Shown here: positions 1-5,418 of the stretch, piece after piece
Numbering within the stretch: the stretch's first letter is position 1
Layout of the letters: each line of letters opens with the position of its first letter
Origin: Sulfuricella sp.
GTDB taxonomy: Bacteria > Pseudomonadota > Gammaproteobacteria > Burkholderiales > Sulfuricellaceae
Direction of reading: 5' to 3'
DNA length: 5,418 bases
Assembly (NCBI GenBank): GCA_030696235.1
Contig: JAUYSN010000461.1
Coordinates: forward strand, 1-5,418
Translations under genes and position numbers: made by a program
The notes under the pieces: generated by a model
Told to the model about the DNA's origin: nothing
Seen by the model: the letters and a program-made list of their open reading frames with translations, nothing else
Database searches by the model: none

Positions 1-618
1 CAACAGGTCGAATTTCTTCACCTCTTCGGTATCGGCGAAGGACAGTGCGCCGCCCTCGATGGTGGTCATGTTCTTGTTGGGGTGGAAGCTGAACGAAACG
101 ATGTCGCCGAAGCTGCCGATGCGCTTGCCTTGCCAGCTCGACCCGATGGCATGGGCGGCGTCCTCGATCACGCGCAGCTTGTGGCGCCGGGCGAGGTCAT
201 AAAGCGCATCCATGTCCACCGGCAGGCCGGCGAAATGCACCGGCATGATGGCTTTCGTCCTCGGCGTGATCGCGGCTTCAACCTGGTTGAGATCGATATT
301 GCGGCTGGCGAGGTCGACGTCTACGAACACCGGTTTTGCGCCGACTCGCATGATCACATTCGGCGTGGCAGCGAAGCTCATAGCCGGCGTGATCACCTCG
401 TCGCCCGGCCCGATGCCGCACACCTGCAACGCCACTTCCAGCCCGCCGGTGGCGGAGGTGAGGGTGCGCACGATGCGTCCGTCCAGCTAGTCCGACAGCG
501 CCTTTTCCAGCGCCTGCACGTTGGGGCCGGTGGCCAGCCAGCCGGACCGCAGTACCTCGACCACGCCCTGGATGGTGGCTTCGTCGAGAGTGGGTTTGGT
601 AAAGGGTAAATAGTTCAA
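1..618 (-). pseudogene. ArnB-like DegT/DnrJ/EryC1/StrS aminotransferase, interrupted by in-frame TAG, 3' end off window
   Basis: This is a PLP-dependent sugar aminotransferase of the DegT/DnrJ/EryC1/StrS (ArnB-like) family, which transfers an amino group from an amino acid to a nucleotide-linked keto-sugar in the cytoplasm. Reading from a TTG at 618, the N-terminus is MNYLPFTKPTLDE, followed by the family motif SGWLATGP (about residues 27-34). TSAT lies at 54-57 and GDEVITP near 73. IEDAAHA (151-157) supplies the Asp that contacts the PLP ring nitrogen. SFSFHPNKN (175-183) carries the PLP-binding lysine, K182. Codon 44 is TAG (complement of 487-489), after ALSD and before LDGRIVRT. Family members commonly have an aromatic residue here, so a Tyr codon changed by one base is likely. 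The frame is otherwise open on both sides. TTG was chosen because AGGG (627-630) lies 8 bases upstream and no ATG or GTG precedes the conserved start. About half the gene is off the left edge. It may be a true pseudogene, a sequencing error or, much less likely, a recoded gene. Confidence 0.85.
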
Positions 619-626
619 AGTTTGAG

Positions 627-630
627 CCCT
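627..630 (-). promoter_or_regulatory. Ribosome binding site for the TTG-started aminotransferase
   Basis: AGGG on the minus strand ends 8 bases before the TTG at 618. It lies in the 18-base gap after the TAA of the flippase-like gene. It supports TTG as the start, since the only upstream in-frame landmark is that TAA. Confidence 0.5.
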
Positions 631-636
631 GATCTG

Positions 637-1008
637 TTAGCTGCGTGCAACGATATAAACGCCGACAATTATAATGCCGATGCCGGCCATGCGGGTGACC
701 GAAATGGCCTCGCCGAACAGCCACAGGGCGGCGAGCGCGTTCACCACGTAGCCGATCGACAGCATCGGATAGGCGATGCTGACTTCGACCCGTGACAGCG
801 CCATGATCCACACCACCACGCTGATCACGTAGCAGGTGAGACCGCCCATGATGTGCGGCTCGGTGGCGAGTTGCCAGCCCACCGGCAGGATGTTGTCGCG
901 GCTGAAGGCGAAGTGGCCGACGGCATTGGTGCCGGCTTTGAGCAGCAACTGGGCGGCGGCATTGAGCAGTACGCCGAACAGAATCAGGGAAAAACTGAGC
1001 AGGTTCAT
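637..1008 (-). CDS. Small ArnE/EamA-like (SMR-fold) membrane protein, putative lipid-linked sugar flippase subunit
   Basis: This 123-residue inner-membrane protein has four predicted helices (about residues 3-24, 53-72, 77-98 and 105-121). It resembles the small-multidrug-resistance/EamA half-transporters, notably ArnE and ArnF, which move undecaprenyl-phosphate-aminoarabinose to the periplasmic face. Supporting features are its length, NAAAQLLLKAG in helix 1, SIAYPMLSIGYV at 77-88, which closely matches the helix 3 pattern of ArnE, and LFGE at 97-100. The ATG at 1008 overlaps the TGA of the upstream glycosyltransferase as ATGA, so translation is probably coupled. A longer reading starting at 1164 would overlap that transferase widely and add an unrelated hydrophilic N-terminus, so I rejected it. 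ArnE and ArnF normally form a heterodimer. Only one subunit is visible here, so it may homodimerise or pair with a product encoded outside the window. A generic EamA drug/metabolite transporter is the alternative. Confidence 0.85.
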   Translation of the reverse strand: MNLLSFSLILFGVLLNAAAQLLLKAGTNAVGHFAFSRDNILPVGWQLATEPHIMGGLTCYVISVVVWIMALSRVEVSIAYPMLSIGYVVNALAALWLFGEAISVTRMAGIGIIIVGVYIVARS

Positions 1009-2660
1009 GGTGTGGTCACTGCCGTCTTGTCGACACTGCGGGCGATAACCCGCATCGGCAGTCCTTGGCTTGCGAGTTGCTGGTAGGTTGAGTGAGGCAT
1101 GATCGCCAAGGCGTAAGGTTGCCGAATCCATGCCTGCTTGAAGGACTCGATGTCCGGCAGCCATTTGTGCGGCTCCTGAGCAATGCCGAAGGCCATCTCG
1201 TCCTGATAGGCGACCAGGGTCACGGTGCGTTTGAGATAGAAGGTCAGCGTCTGGTCATAGCCTTCCAGGCTGTAGAAAGGCGCGCCGGGCCGCAGATGGG
1301 GCTTGATTTGCTCGGCGATTCTGTAGTCCGAGCGCGTCGCCGACAGGCTGTCGTGTCCGGTCAGAAGAACCTGGGCGGCGATCAGGCTGCTGCATGCGAG
1401 GACGATGATCGCGCCACGTACTTTATCGCGGTAACTCAGCAATAGTGCGACTACCGTACCAACCAGCCAGATGGCGGACGCAGCCAGCAGCCAGTTGGCG
1501 AACACGGCGTACTGTCCCCGCGCCAGCTCGTTGCCGGCAAAGCGCACCGTGTTGGGGGCCAATAACAGGCCGGCCGCGGCCAGGAATGCCACCGGCAGTA
1601 TCTGCCAGAACAAACGGCGTCCGTCGATGCGACTGAGGTGTTCGCCGATCAGCAGCGCCAGTGCCGGGAAGATCGGCAGAATGTAGGAAGCGAGCTTGGA
1701 GCCGGAGAGGGAAAAGAAAACGAAAATGAACGCTGCCCAGATCAGCAGAAAGCGTTTTGGCTTGAACCGTTGTGCTGCAGCAGGCTCGACCTTCCATGCA
1801 TGCATCAGGGAATCGATCAGGGTGATGAGCCAGGGCAGGATGCCGGCGGCAAGCACCGGGATGAACCACCACCAGGGTTCGTAGCGTCCGTGGGTTTTGG
1901 TCAGGAAGCGCTCGAAATGTTCATGAATGAAAAAGAAATGGAAAAATTCGGAGTTGGCGATCGATACCGCGACGAACCAGGGTGCGGCGATGGCCATAAA
2001 AAGCGATATTCCGCTGAACAGATGCAGCCTTTTCCACAAGCCGAAATCACGCTCGATCAAAGTGTAAAGCACCAACACCGCACCCGGCAGGACGATGCCC
2101 ATCAATCCTTTGCTCAGGACGGAAAACGCCAGGGCAGCCCAGGCAACGTGCATCCACAGGCGGTTAGAGCGTGCGCTGGCCGCATCCTGCTGCGCCAGCA
2201 GGAAACTCATCAGCGCTCCTCCCATGAAAAACGTCATCCCCATGTCCAGGGAGTTCATGTGGGCGATCAGGGTATAGAGCAGGCTGCTGCCGAGTACCGC
2301 TGCGCTTAACAGGCCGGCTTCGCGACCGAACAGGCGGGTCGCGGCGAAGGCAGTGAAGAAGATGCCGAGAAACCCGGTCAGCGCACTCCACAGCCGCGCC
2401 GTCCAGTGGTGTTCGCCAAACAGGCGGTAAGCGCCTGCCGTGATCCAGTATTGCAGTGCGGGTTTCTCGAAGTACTTGATGTCATTCAGGCGCGGCGTAA
2501 CCCAGTCGCCGCTGGTGGCCATTTCACGGGCGATTTCTGCGTAGCGGCCCTCGTCCGGCCTGACCAGCTTGCGATATTCGAGATTGCCGAACCAGACCGC
2601 GGCCATCAGCAGGGTGAGCAGTAGCCAGAAGCGCCGCCGATTAAAGAAATCAAGAGTCAT
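1005..2660 (-). CDS. ArnT-like GT-C glycosyltransferase (PMT / glycosyltransferase family 39 type)
   Basis: This 551-residue polytopic inner-membrane enzyme is complete and close to ArnT in length (about 550). ArnT-type enzymes take a sugar from a polyprenyl-phosphate donor and attach it to lipid A or another acceptor at the periplasmic face. After a first helix (about 10-27) comes VRPDEGRYAEIAREM (33-47), the first periplasmic loop with the acidic pair D36/E37 expected at the active site. DIKYFEKPALQYW (60-72) then matches the conserved Lys-containing loop of ArnT. HMNSLDM (134-140), SKGLMGIVLPG (183-193), HEHFERF (246-252) and SGSKLASYILP (319-329) are further family signatures. About a dozen helices run to about residue 435, followed by a soluble C-terminal region (440-551) as in ArnT. 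The ATG lies 11 bases after the toxin stop with no clear Shine-Dalgarno site, so coupling to toxin translation is possible. The C-terminus overlaps the flippase-like gene by ATGA. The family is clear, but sugar and acceptor are not. Confidence 0.9.
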   Translation of the reverse strand: MTLDFFNRRRFWLLLTLLMAAVWFGNLEYRKLVRPDEGRYAEIAREMATSGDWVTPRLNDIKYFEKPALQYWITAGAYRLFGEHHWTARLWSALTGFLGIFFTAFAATRLFGREAGLLSAAVLGSSLLYTLIAHMNSLDMGMTFFMGGALMSFLLAQQDAASARSNRLWMHVAWAALAFSVLSKGLMGIVLPGAVLVLYTLIERDFGLWKRLHLFSGISLFMAIAAPWFVAVSIANSEFFHFFFIHEHFERFLTKTHGRYEPWWWFIPVLAAGILPWLITLIDSLMHAWKVEPAAAQRFKPKRFLLIWAAFIFVFFSLSGSKLASYILPIFPALALLIGEHLSRIDGRRLFWQILPVAFLAAAGLLLAPNTVRFAGNELARGQYAVFANWLLAASAIWLVGTVVALLLSYRDKVRGAIIVLACSSLIAAQVLLTGHDSLSATRSDYRIAEQIKPHLRPGAPFYSLEGYDQTLTFYLKRTVTLVAYQDEMAFGIAQEPHKWLPDIESFKQAWIRQPYALAIMPHSTYQQLASQGLPMRVIARSVDKTAVTTP

Positions 2661-2671
2661 GGGTTTTTATT

Positions 2672-2947
2672 TTACCGGTACACTTCATCATGACTACCAA
2701 CATCCAGCAGGATGATTTCCTTGTCTGAAATGACAACGGTCAATGTGATTCGATAGCTATCGGTGATACTGATGGCCTGAACGCCTTTGAGCTTGCCGAC
2801 GAGGTGGTGATATTTCAGGTGTGGCTGGAAAGGGTCATTCTCCAGATCGCGCAGGATATCGGCGAACTTTGTCCGTAATTCACCATGGCGTTCGGTGAAT
2901 TTTTTAGCCGATCGCGTAAACCGAGCCGTCCAGACGAGCCCGTACAT
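2672..2947 (-). CDS. RelE/ParE-superfamily toxin (YafQ/RelE-like) of a type II toxin-antitoxin system
   Basis: This 91-residue cytoplasmic protein has the size and pattern of RelE/YafQ-type toxins, which cleave mRNA in the ribosome and are blocked by a partner antitoxin. WTARFTRSAKKF opens the fold, followed by a helical stretch (about 20-37). HLVGKLKG (47-54) and DSYRITLTV (63-71) include the conserved strand arginine R66. The C-terminus is LLDVGSHDEVYR, with H86 and Y90 at positions where YafQ-like toxins carry catalytic residues. ATG at 2947 lies three bases after the antitoxin stop, and GGAAG (2956-2960) sits 8 bases upstream inside the antitoxin gene, so the two are co-translated. The toxin region is about 49% GC by hand count, against about 63% in both flanks, which suggests acquisition with its partner. 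mRNA interferase activity is inferred. A ParE-like gyrase poison is less likely given the YafQ-like C-terminus. Confidence 0.87.
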   Translation of the reverse strand: MYGLVWTARFTRSAKKFTERHGELRTKFADILRDLENDPFQPHLKYHHLVGKLKGVQAISITDSYRITLTVVISDKEIILLDVGSHDEVYR

Positions 2948-2950
2948 GCC

Positions 2951-3214
2951 TCAGTCTTCCATGCCCAGTTCTTTAATCAAGTCCTTCGCCGTGCCTCGCT
3001 TCACTCGCCCGGCCTTGAGGTCTTCCAGCGATGCGCGCACCCGTGCTGCATAGGCCTCGTCTTGCGCCTCGATCAATTCCCGATACCGCACTTCCGAGAG
3101 CACCACGTACTGGGGCTGATTGTTTTTGATGATGTGTACATCCCCTGTTGCTATAAGATCATCCACAGCGGCAATGCCGCGCCGTTTGATCTCCTGGGCG
3201 GGTATGGTATTCAT
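2951..3214 (-). CDS. Phd/YefM-family antitoxin
   Basis: This 87-residue protein fits the Phd/YefM antitoxin family, which binds DNA through its N-terminal half and neutralises the toxin with its C-terminal half. The N-terminus MNTIPAQEIKRRGIAAVDD, then HIIKNNQPQYVVLSEVRYREL (split at about residues 27-47), follows the Phd fold of strand, helix, then the basic and 'x-YVVLS' strand. The remainder (about 48-87) is a charged helix ending in KELGMED, the likely toxin-wrapping segment. ATG at 3214 is preceded by AGGAG (3222-3226) with 7-base spacing, the best ribosome site in the window. The antitoxin comes first, as usual, and ends three bases before the toxin. Repression of its own promoter is expected from the family, and a partial palindrome lies over the predicted -10 box. 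The family call is firm. DNA-binding specificity is inferred. Confidence 0.88.
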   Translation of the reverse strand: MNTIPAQEIKRRGIAAVDDLIATGDVHIIKNNQPQYVVLSEVRYRELIEAQDEAYAARVRASLEDLKAGRVKRGTAKDLIKELGMED

Positions 3215-3221
3215 GAGCTGA

Positions 3222-3226
3222 CTCCT
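3222..3226 (-). promoter_or_regulatory. Strong Shine-Dalgarno site for the antitoxin
   Basis: AGGAG on the minus strand lies 7 bases before the ATG at 3214. It is much stronger than the sites of the neighbouring envelope genes, as expected where antitoxin must outnumber toxin. Confidence 0.75.
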
Positions 3227-3241
3227 GTCTGCACTTTATCG

Positions 3242-3259
3242 GGTACTAATTATGATACC
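3242..3259 (-). promoter_or_regulatory. Possible antitoxin operator (imperfect palindrome over the -10 box)
   Basis: The sequence GGTA-N10-TACC has palindromic ends (3242-3245 and 3256-3259) around an AT-rich core that contains TAATTA (3247-3252). It covers the predicted -10 box and start site, where a Phd/YefM antitoxin or its toxin complex would repress. The symmetry is only partial, so this is a suggestion from position and form. Confidence 0.35.
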
Positions 3260-3280
3260 TAAATGAGCGCCGGCAATCAA
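3252..3280 (-). promoter_or_regulatory. Predicted sigma-70 promoter of the toxin-antitoxin operon
   Basis: On the minus strand, TTGATT (complement of 3275-3280, four of six matches to TTGACA) is followed after exactly 17 bases by TATCAT (complement of 3252-3257, five of six matches to TATAAT). The predicted start point falls near 3245, about 30 bases before the antitoxin ATG. With no terminator visible after the toxin, this promoter could also drive the glycosyltransferase, flippase-like and aminotransferase genes downstream. Confidence 0.55.
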
Positions 3281-3291
3281 GAAGCTGGCGC
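3267..3291 (-). repeat. Inverted repeat between phosphatase and toxin-antitoxin genes, possible weak terminator
   Basis: On the minus strand, GCGCCAGC and GCCGGCGC can pair over 8 positions with one A-C mismatch and a 9-base loop. The hairpin begins 9 bases after the phosphatase TAA, where a terminator would lie. The downstream tail is TCATTT rather than a run of T, so intrinsic termination would be poor. The right arm occupies most of the promoter spacer and the loop contains the -35 box. Confidence 0.3.
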
Positions 3292-3299
3292 TGCCTCGC

Positions 3300-4100
3300 T
3301 TAGCCTGCCTTGCGCCATTTGCGCGTAACGGCGAGTTGCAGGGCCGGCAGCAGGCAGATCAGCACCAGCCCGCGCTGCAGCATAATCGAATCGGGATAGC
3401 TGACGTCGGGTGAAATCAGCAGGGACAGCGCGCAAGCAGCCAGCGCCAGTCCCAATATCCACTTTCCTGCGCGGCTTACTCCCCAGCGCCAGCGTTGTGC
3501 GAGCAAGGTGCCAAATACCGCTGAAAGCCAACCGCCGAAAGCGCCGCCCAGCACGTCGAGCGGCCAGTGCACGCCGACCGCGATGCGTGAAATGGCAATC
3601 AGAAGAGCAACCGCAGCCAGCAGCCAGGTCAGGGAACCTCGCCTGAGATAGAGGCTGAGGATACCCGCCACGGTAAAAATCGTGGTGCTGTGACCCGATG
3701 GGAATGAACCGTGGCGGTGCGCCGGACCGATGATATGCAGCAGTTCGGGGGGGATCACTGCCGGCGGGCGAAGTGCGCCGACCGGGTCTTTCAGGCCATG
3801 CACCCAGAGGGTGGCAAGGATGGCGGCGAGCGCGAGCGACCAGAGGATATCCGGACGGCGCCCGATCAGCGGCGCCAGCAGAGTCAATCCGGCCAGGGTG
3901 CCGCCCAGCACGGTCAGGTTCTGCCACAGCACATCGCTGGCCAGCGTGCCCAGGCCATTCAGATACAGGAACAGGCTGCGGTTGGCGTCGCTGGCAATGA
4001 GCACGGCCATGCCGGCGAGCGCGAGCATCGGCACCAGCCAGACGCGCGGCTCGCGCCAGGAAATGCGACAGGGGGCGGGGGAGAGGGAGAGAAAGTTCAC
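3300..4100 (-). CDS. PAP2-family membrane phosphatase
   Basis: This 266-residue integral membrane phosphatase belongs to the type 2 phosphatidic acid phosphatase family, which includes PgpB, undecaprenyl-pyrophosphate phosphatases and the lipid A phosphatases LpxE and LpxF. All three motifs are intact: KDPVGALRP (K104, R111) fits KX6RP, FPSGHS (133-138) carries PSGH with H137, and SRIAVGVHWPLD (171-182) fits SRX5HX3D with H178 as the nucleophile. About six helices surround them, with motifs 2 and 3 toward the periplasm. The start is a GTG at 4100, five bases after the stop of the upstream glycosyltransferase. No good Shine-Dalgarno site is seen, so coupling is likely. A later ATG at residue 25 would cut into the first helix. 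The substrate cannot be read from the sequence. The context suggests a lipid carrier pyrophosphate or a lipid A phosphate. Confidence 0.9.
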   Translation of the reverse strand: MNFLSLSPAPCRISWREPRVWLVPMLALAGMAVLIASDANRSLFLYLNGLGTLASDVLWQNLTVLGGTLAGLTLLAPLIGRRPDILWSLALAAILATLWVHGLKDPVGALRPPAVIPPELLHIIGPAHRHGSFPSGHSTTIFTVAGILSLYLRRGSLTWLLAAVALLIAISRIAVGVHWPLDVLGGAFGGWLSAVFGTLLAQRWRWGVSRAGKWILGLALAACALSLLISPDVSYPDSIMLQRGLVLICLLPALQLAVTRKWRKAG

Positions 4101-4105
4101 GCTGC

Positions 4106-5418
4106 TTATTCAGTGACCCTGACCAGGGCGATGCCGTTCTTGCTGTAGAGCGTTTCATAGGCACGCAGCTCGGCCAGGCGGTGGGTTTGGGTGATCACGA
4201 TGTCGCCGCGGCGCGGGTCGCGTTTTTCCACGATGCGCTGACTGTAGACGCTGAAGCTCGGCATGTTGAGCCCCCACATCACGACCGTATAGCCACGGTC
4301 GCGTGCCAGCAGCGCGGCTTCCTTGATCGGCCCCTGCTGCATGCCGCCGAACAGGGGCAGGAGCAGCAGTGAAAAACCGGTTGCCAGGATGACGCCGCTT
4401 GCCAGCAGTTTGGCGCCCAGGGCGAATCGCTTCTCCACCATGAAATACAAGGTTAGCAGAGAGAATCCCGCAAAGAAGGGGTAATACCGGCCGCTCAAGG
4501 ATTGCCGGGTGGCGGCAAGCATTTCCCGGTAGTAAGGCTTGTTGATATGGGGGATGGCGGCTTCGATCAATTGCGGCAGGAACAGCAGCACTGCAAGCAA
4601 TAGCAGCAGCGGCAGGAAAGCGAGAAAGCGCGAGCGCAGTTCATCCAGATAAGCCGCCATCAGGATGAAAACGCCGGAATAGCCGTAAATCAGGTAATGG
4701 GGCAGCTTGGTGGCGGAAAGCGAAAAGACCACGAAGACGGTGGCGAACCACAGCAGGAGGAAAAGCTGCAAGTCGTCCTTGATGATACGGCGCCACTGCG
4801 CGAAAGCCTTGAGCAAGACCGTGGTGTAGGGCAGCACGCTCAGCAGCAGCACGGGAACATAGTAGAAATAATTGCCGCCATGGCTTTCCATCGGCGCGGA
4901 GAAGCGGTCGACGTTGTGCTTGAGGAAAAAGCCGCGGAAAAAGCCCTCGCCCTCCACCAGATACTGGGTCACATACCACGGGGCCGCAATGGCGACAAAC
5001 AGGGCAATGCCGCGCCCATCCAGAGCCAGCGTCAGCCACCCCCTGAGATCCTTGCGCAGCGCGCTGTAGAGGAAAGTCACCAAGCCCGGGATGATCACTG
5101 CGACCGGCCCCTTGGTCAGGAACCCCAAACCCATGGCGGCAAAAGCGAAATACAGGTATTTGCGTTCGCGAAAGCGCAGGAACAGGTAGGCGCTGAACAG
5201 CGTGGCGCTGATCAGCAGGTTGAGCAGGGCATCCGCGGTAGCCACTTTGACGATGATGGAAACCGCCAGCGCGCTGGCGGTGATGATTCCCGCGGCGAGT
5301 GCCTGCCGGGCGCTGGCAGCGCGGCGCACGAACAGATAGGTGAATATCACCCAGCCGCTACCGGCCAGGGCTGAGGGCAGACGGAAAGCGAATTCGTTGA
5401 TACCGAACAGGGAAGCGC
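4106..5418 (-). CDS. ArnT/PMT-like GT-C glycosyltransferase, N-terminus off the right edge
   Basis: About 436 residues of a polytopic inner-membrane glycosyltransferase are present, read from 5416 with no start in the window. A GTG at 5350 is an internal valine: the frame stays open and family-like upstream of it (ASLFGINEFAFRLPSAL). ATADALL (about window residues 59-65) and FLTKGPVAVIIPG (99-111) match the GT-C family 39/ArnT pattern. KHNVDRF (166-172), YFYYVPVLLL (183-192) and SATKLPHYLI (234-243) are the equivalents of HEHFERF, WWFIPVL and SGSKLASYIL in the other transferase here. The hydrophobic part is followed by a soluble C-terminal stretch ending at the TAA at 4106-4108. About 100 residues, including the expected first-loop acidic pair, are missing, so activity cannot be judged. 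It lies 5 bases upstream of the PAP2 gene and is likely in its operon. Like other members of the family, it should use a polyprenyl-phosphate sugar donor at the periplasmic face. Confidence 0.87.
   Translation of the reverse strand, partial: ASLFGINEFAFRLPSALAGSGWVIFTYLFVRRAASARQALAAGIITASALAVSIIVKVATADALLNLLISATLFSAYLFLRFRERKYLYFAFAAMGLGFLTKGPVAVIIPGLVTFLYSALRKDLRGWLTLALDGRGIALFVAIAAPWYVTQYLVEGEGFFRGFFLKHNVDRFSAPMESHGGNYFYYVPVLLLSVLPYTTVLLKAFAQWRRIIKDDLQLFLLLWFATVFVVFSLSATKLPHYLIYGYSGVFILMAAYLDELRSRFLAFLPLLLLLAVLLFLPQLIEAAIPHINKPYYREMLAATRQSLSGRYYPFFAGFSLLTLYFMVEKRFALGAKLLASGVILATGFSLLLLPLFGGMQQGPIKEAALLARDRGYTVVMWGLNMPSFSVYSQRIVEKRDPRRGDIVITQTHRLAELRAYETLYSKNGIALVRVTE

Noticed and set aside
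1..618. A frameshift as the cause of the broken aminotransferase
   Set aside because: I translated the same frame across the whole stretch. Family motifs continue in register on both sides of codon 44, so only a nonsense substitution is needed.
278..811. A 177-residue minus-strand open frame across the flippase-like and aminotransferase genes
   Set aside because: It is rich in Arg, His and Gly with no recognisable motif, and it lies out of frame with two genes that do show family motifs. It is open only because of GC-rich codon composition.
1638..2309. A 223-residue plus-strand open frame antisense to the complete transferase
   Set aside because: The translation is Gln/Glu/Arg-rich with no domain pattern, as is usual for the antisense of hydrophobic membrane-protein codons.
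2885..3262. A plus-strand open frame of 125 residues antisense to the antitoxin
   Set aside because: It has no motif or ribosome site, and the minus strand has a well-supported toxin-antitoxin pair with correct spacing and start signals.
3267..3291. A strong intrinsic terminator after the phosphatase gene
   Set aside because: The hairpin has a mismatch and no run of T follows it, so I kept it only as an inverted repeat with a weak terminator possibility.
3277..4164. A 295-residue minus-strand open frame overlapping the PAP2 gene
   Set aside because: It is Arg/Ala/Pro-rich in the +1/+2 frame of a gene that carries all three PAP2 motifs. It also overlaps the end of the upstream transferase.
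4697..5374. A 225-residue plus-strand open frame antisense to the partial transferase
   Set aside because: It has the same antisense composition effect (Gln-, Glu- and Gly-rich), and the opposite strand encodes clear GT-C motifs.

Overview
This window reads as part of a chromosomal envelope-glycan locus from a Gram-negative bacterium. It is probably a proteobacterium, and a beta- or gammaproteobacterium would fit. The reasons are GC-rich DNA (about 63% in the stretches I counted by hand), Shine-Dalgarno sites of the AGGAG/AGGG type, and gene families typical of Arn-like lipid A or lipid-carrier sugar modification. I cannot name a genus. All real genes lie on the minus strand and are packed tightly, so transcription runs from right to left and the locus continues beyond both edges.

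In transcription order the layout is as follows. (1) An ArnT/PMT-type GT-C glycosyltransferase at 4106-5418 has its N-terminus off the right edge. (2) Five bases later comes a PAP2-family membrane phosphatase (3300-4100) with all three catalytic motifs intact. (3) A short intergenic gap carries a recognisable promoter and a possible operator. It is followed by a type II toxin-antitoxin pair: a Phd/YefM-like antitoxin (2951-3214) and a RelE/YafQ-like toxin (2672-2947). (4) Only 11 bases after the toxin, a second, complete ArnT-like glycosyltransferase begins (1005-2660). (5) An ATGA overlap leads into a small four-helix ArnE/EamA-type flippase-like protein (637-1008). (6) Eighteen bases later is an ArnB-like PLP aminotransferase of the DegT/DnrJ/EryC1/StrS family, running off the left edge (1-618). 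Its frame is interrupted by a TAG at codon 44, although both sides of the stop are well conserved.

Taken together, the aminotransferase (amino-sugar synthesis), the small flippase-like protein (transport of a lipid-linked sugar) and the ArnT-like transferase (periplasmic transfer of the sugar) resemble part of an Arn-like pathway. The second transferase and the PAP2 phosphatase would act at the periplasmic face of the same membrane. The acceptor and the sugar cannot be read from the window. ArnA, ArnC and ArnD equivalents are not present here and could lie to the left.

The most notable points are the in-frame amber codon in the aminotransferase and the lower-GC toxin-antitoxin module sitting inside an otherwise continuous envelope-gene run, where its promoter could drive the downstream glycosyltransferase genes. 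I did not find a clearly undescribed system. No stretch longer than 300 bases lacks a gene, and I saw no RNA genes, CRISPR arrays or insertion sequences.
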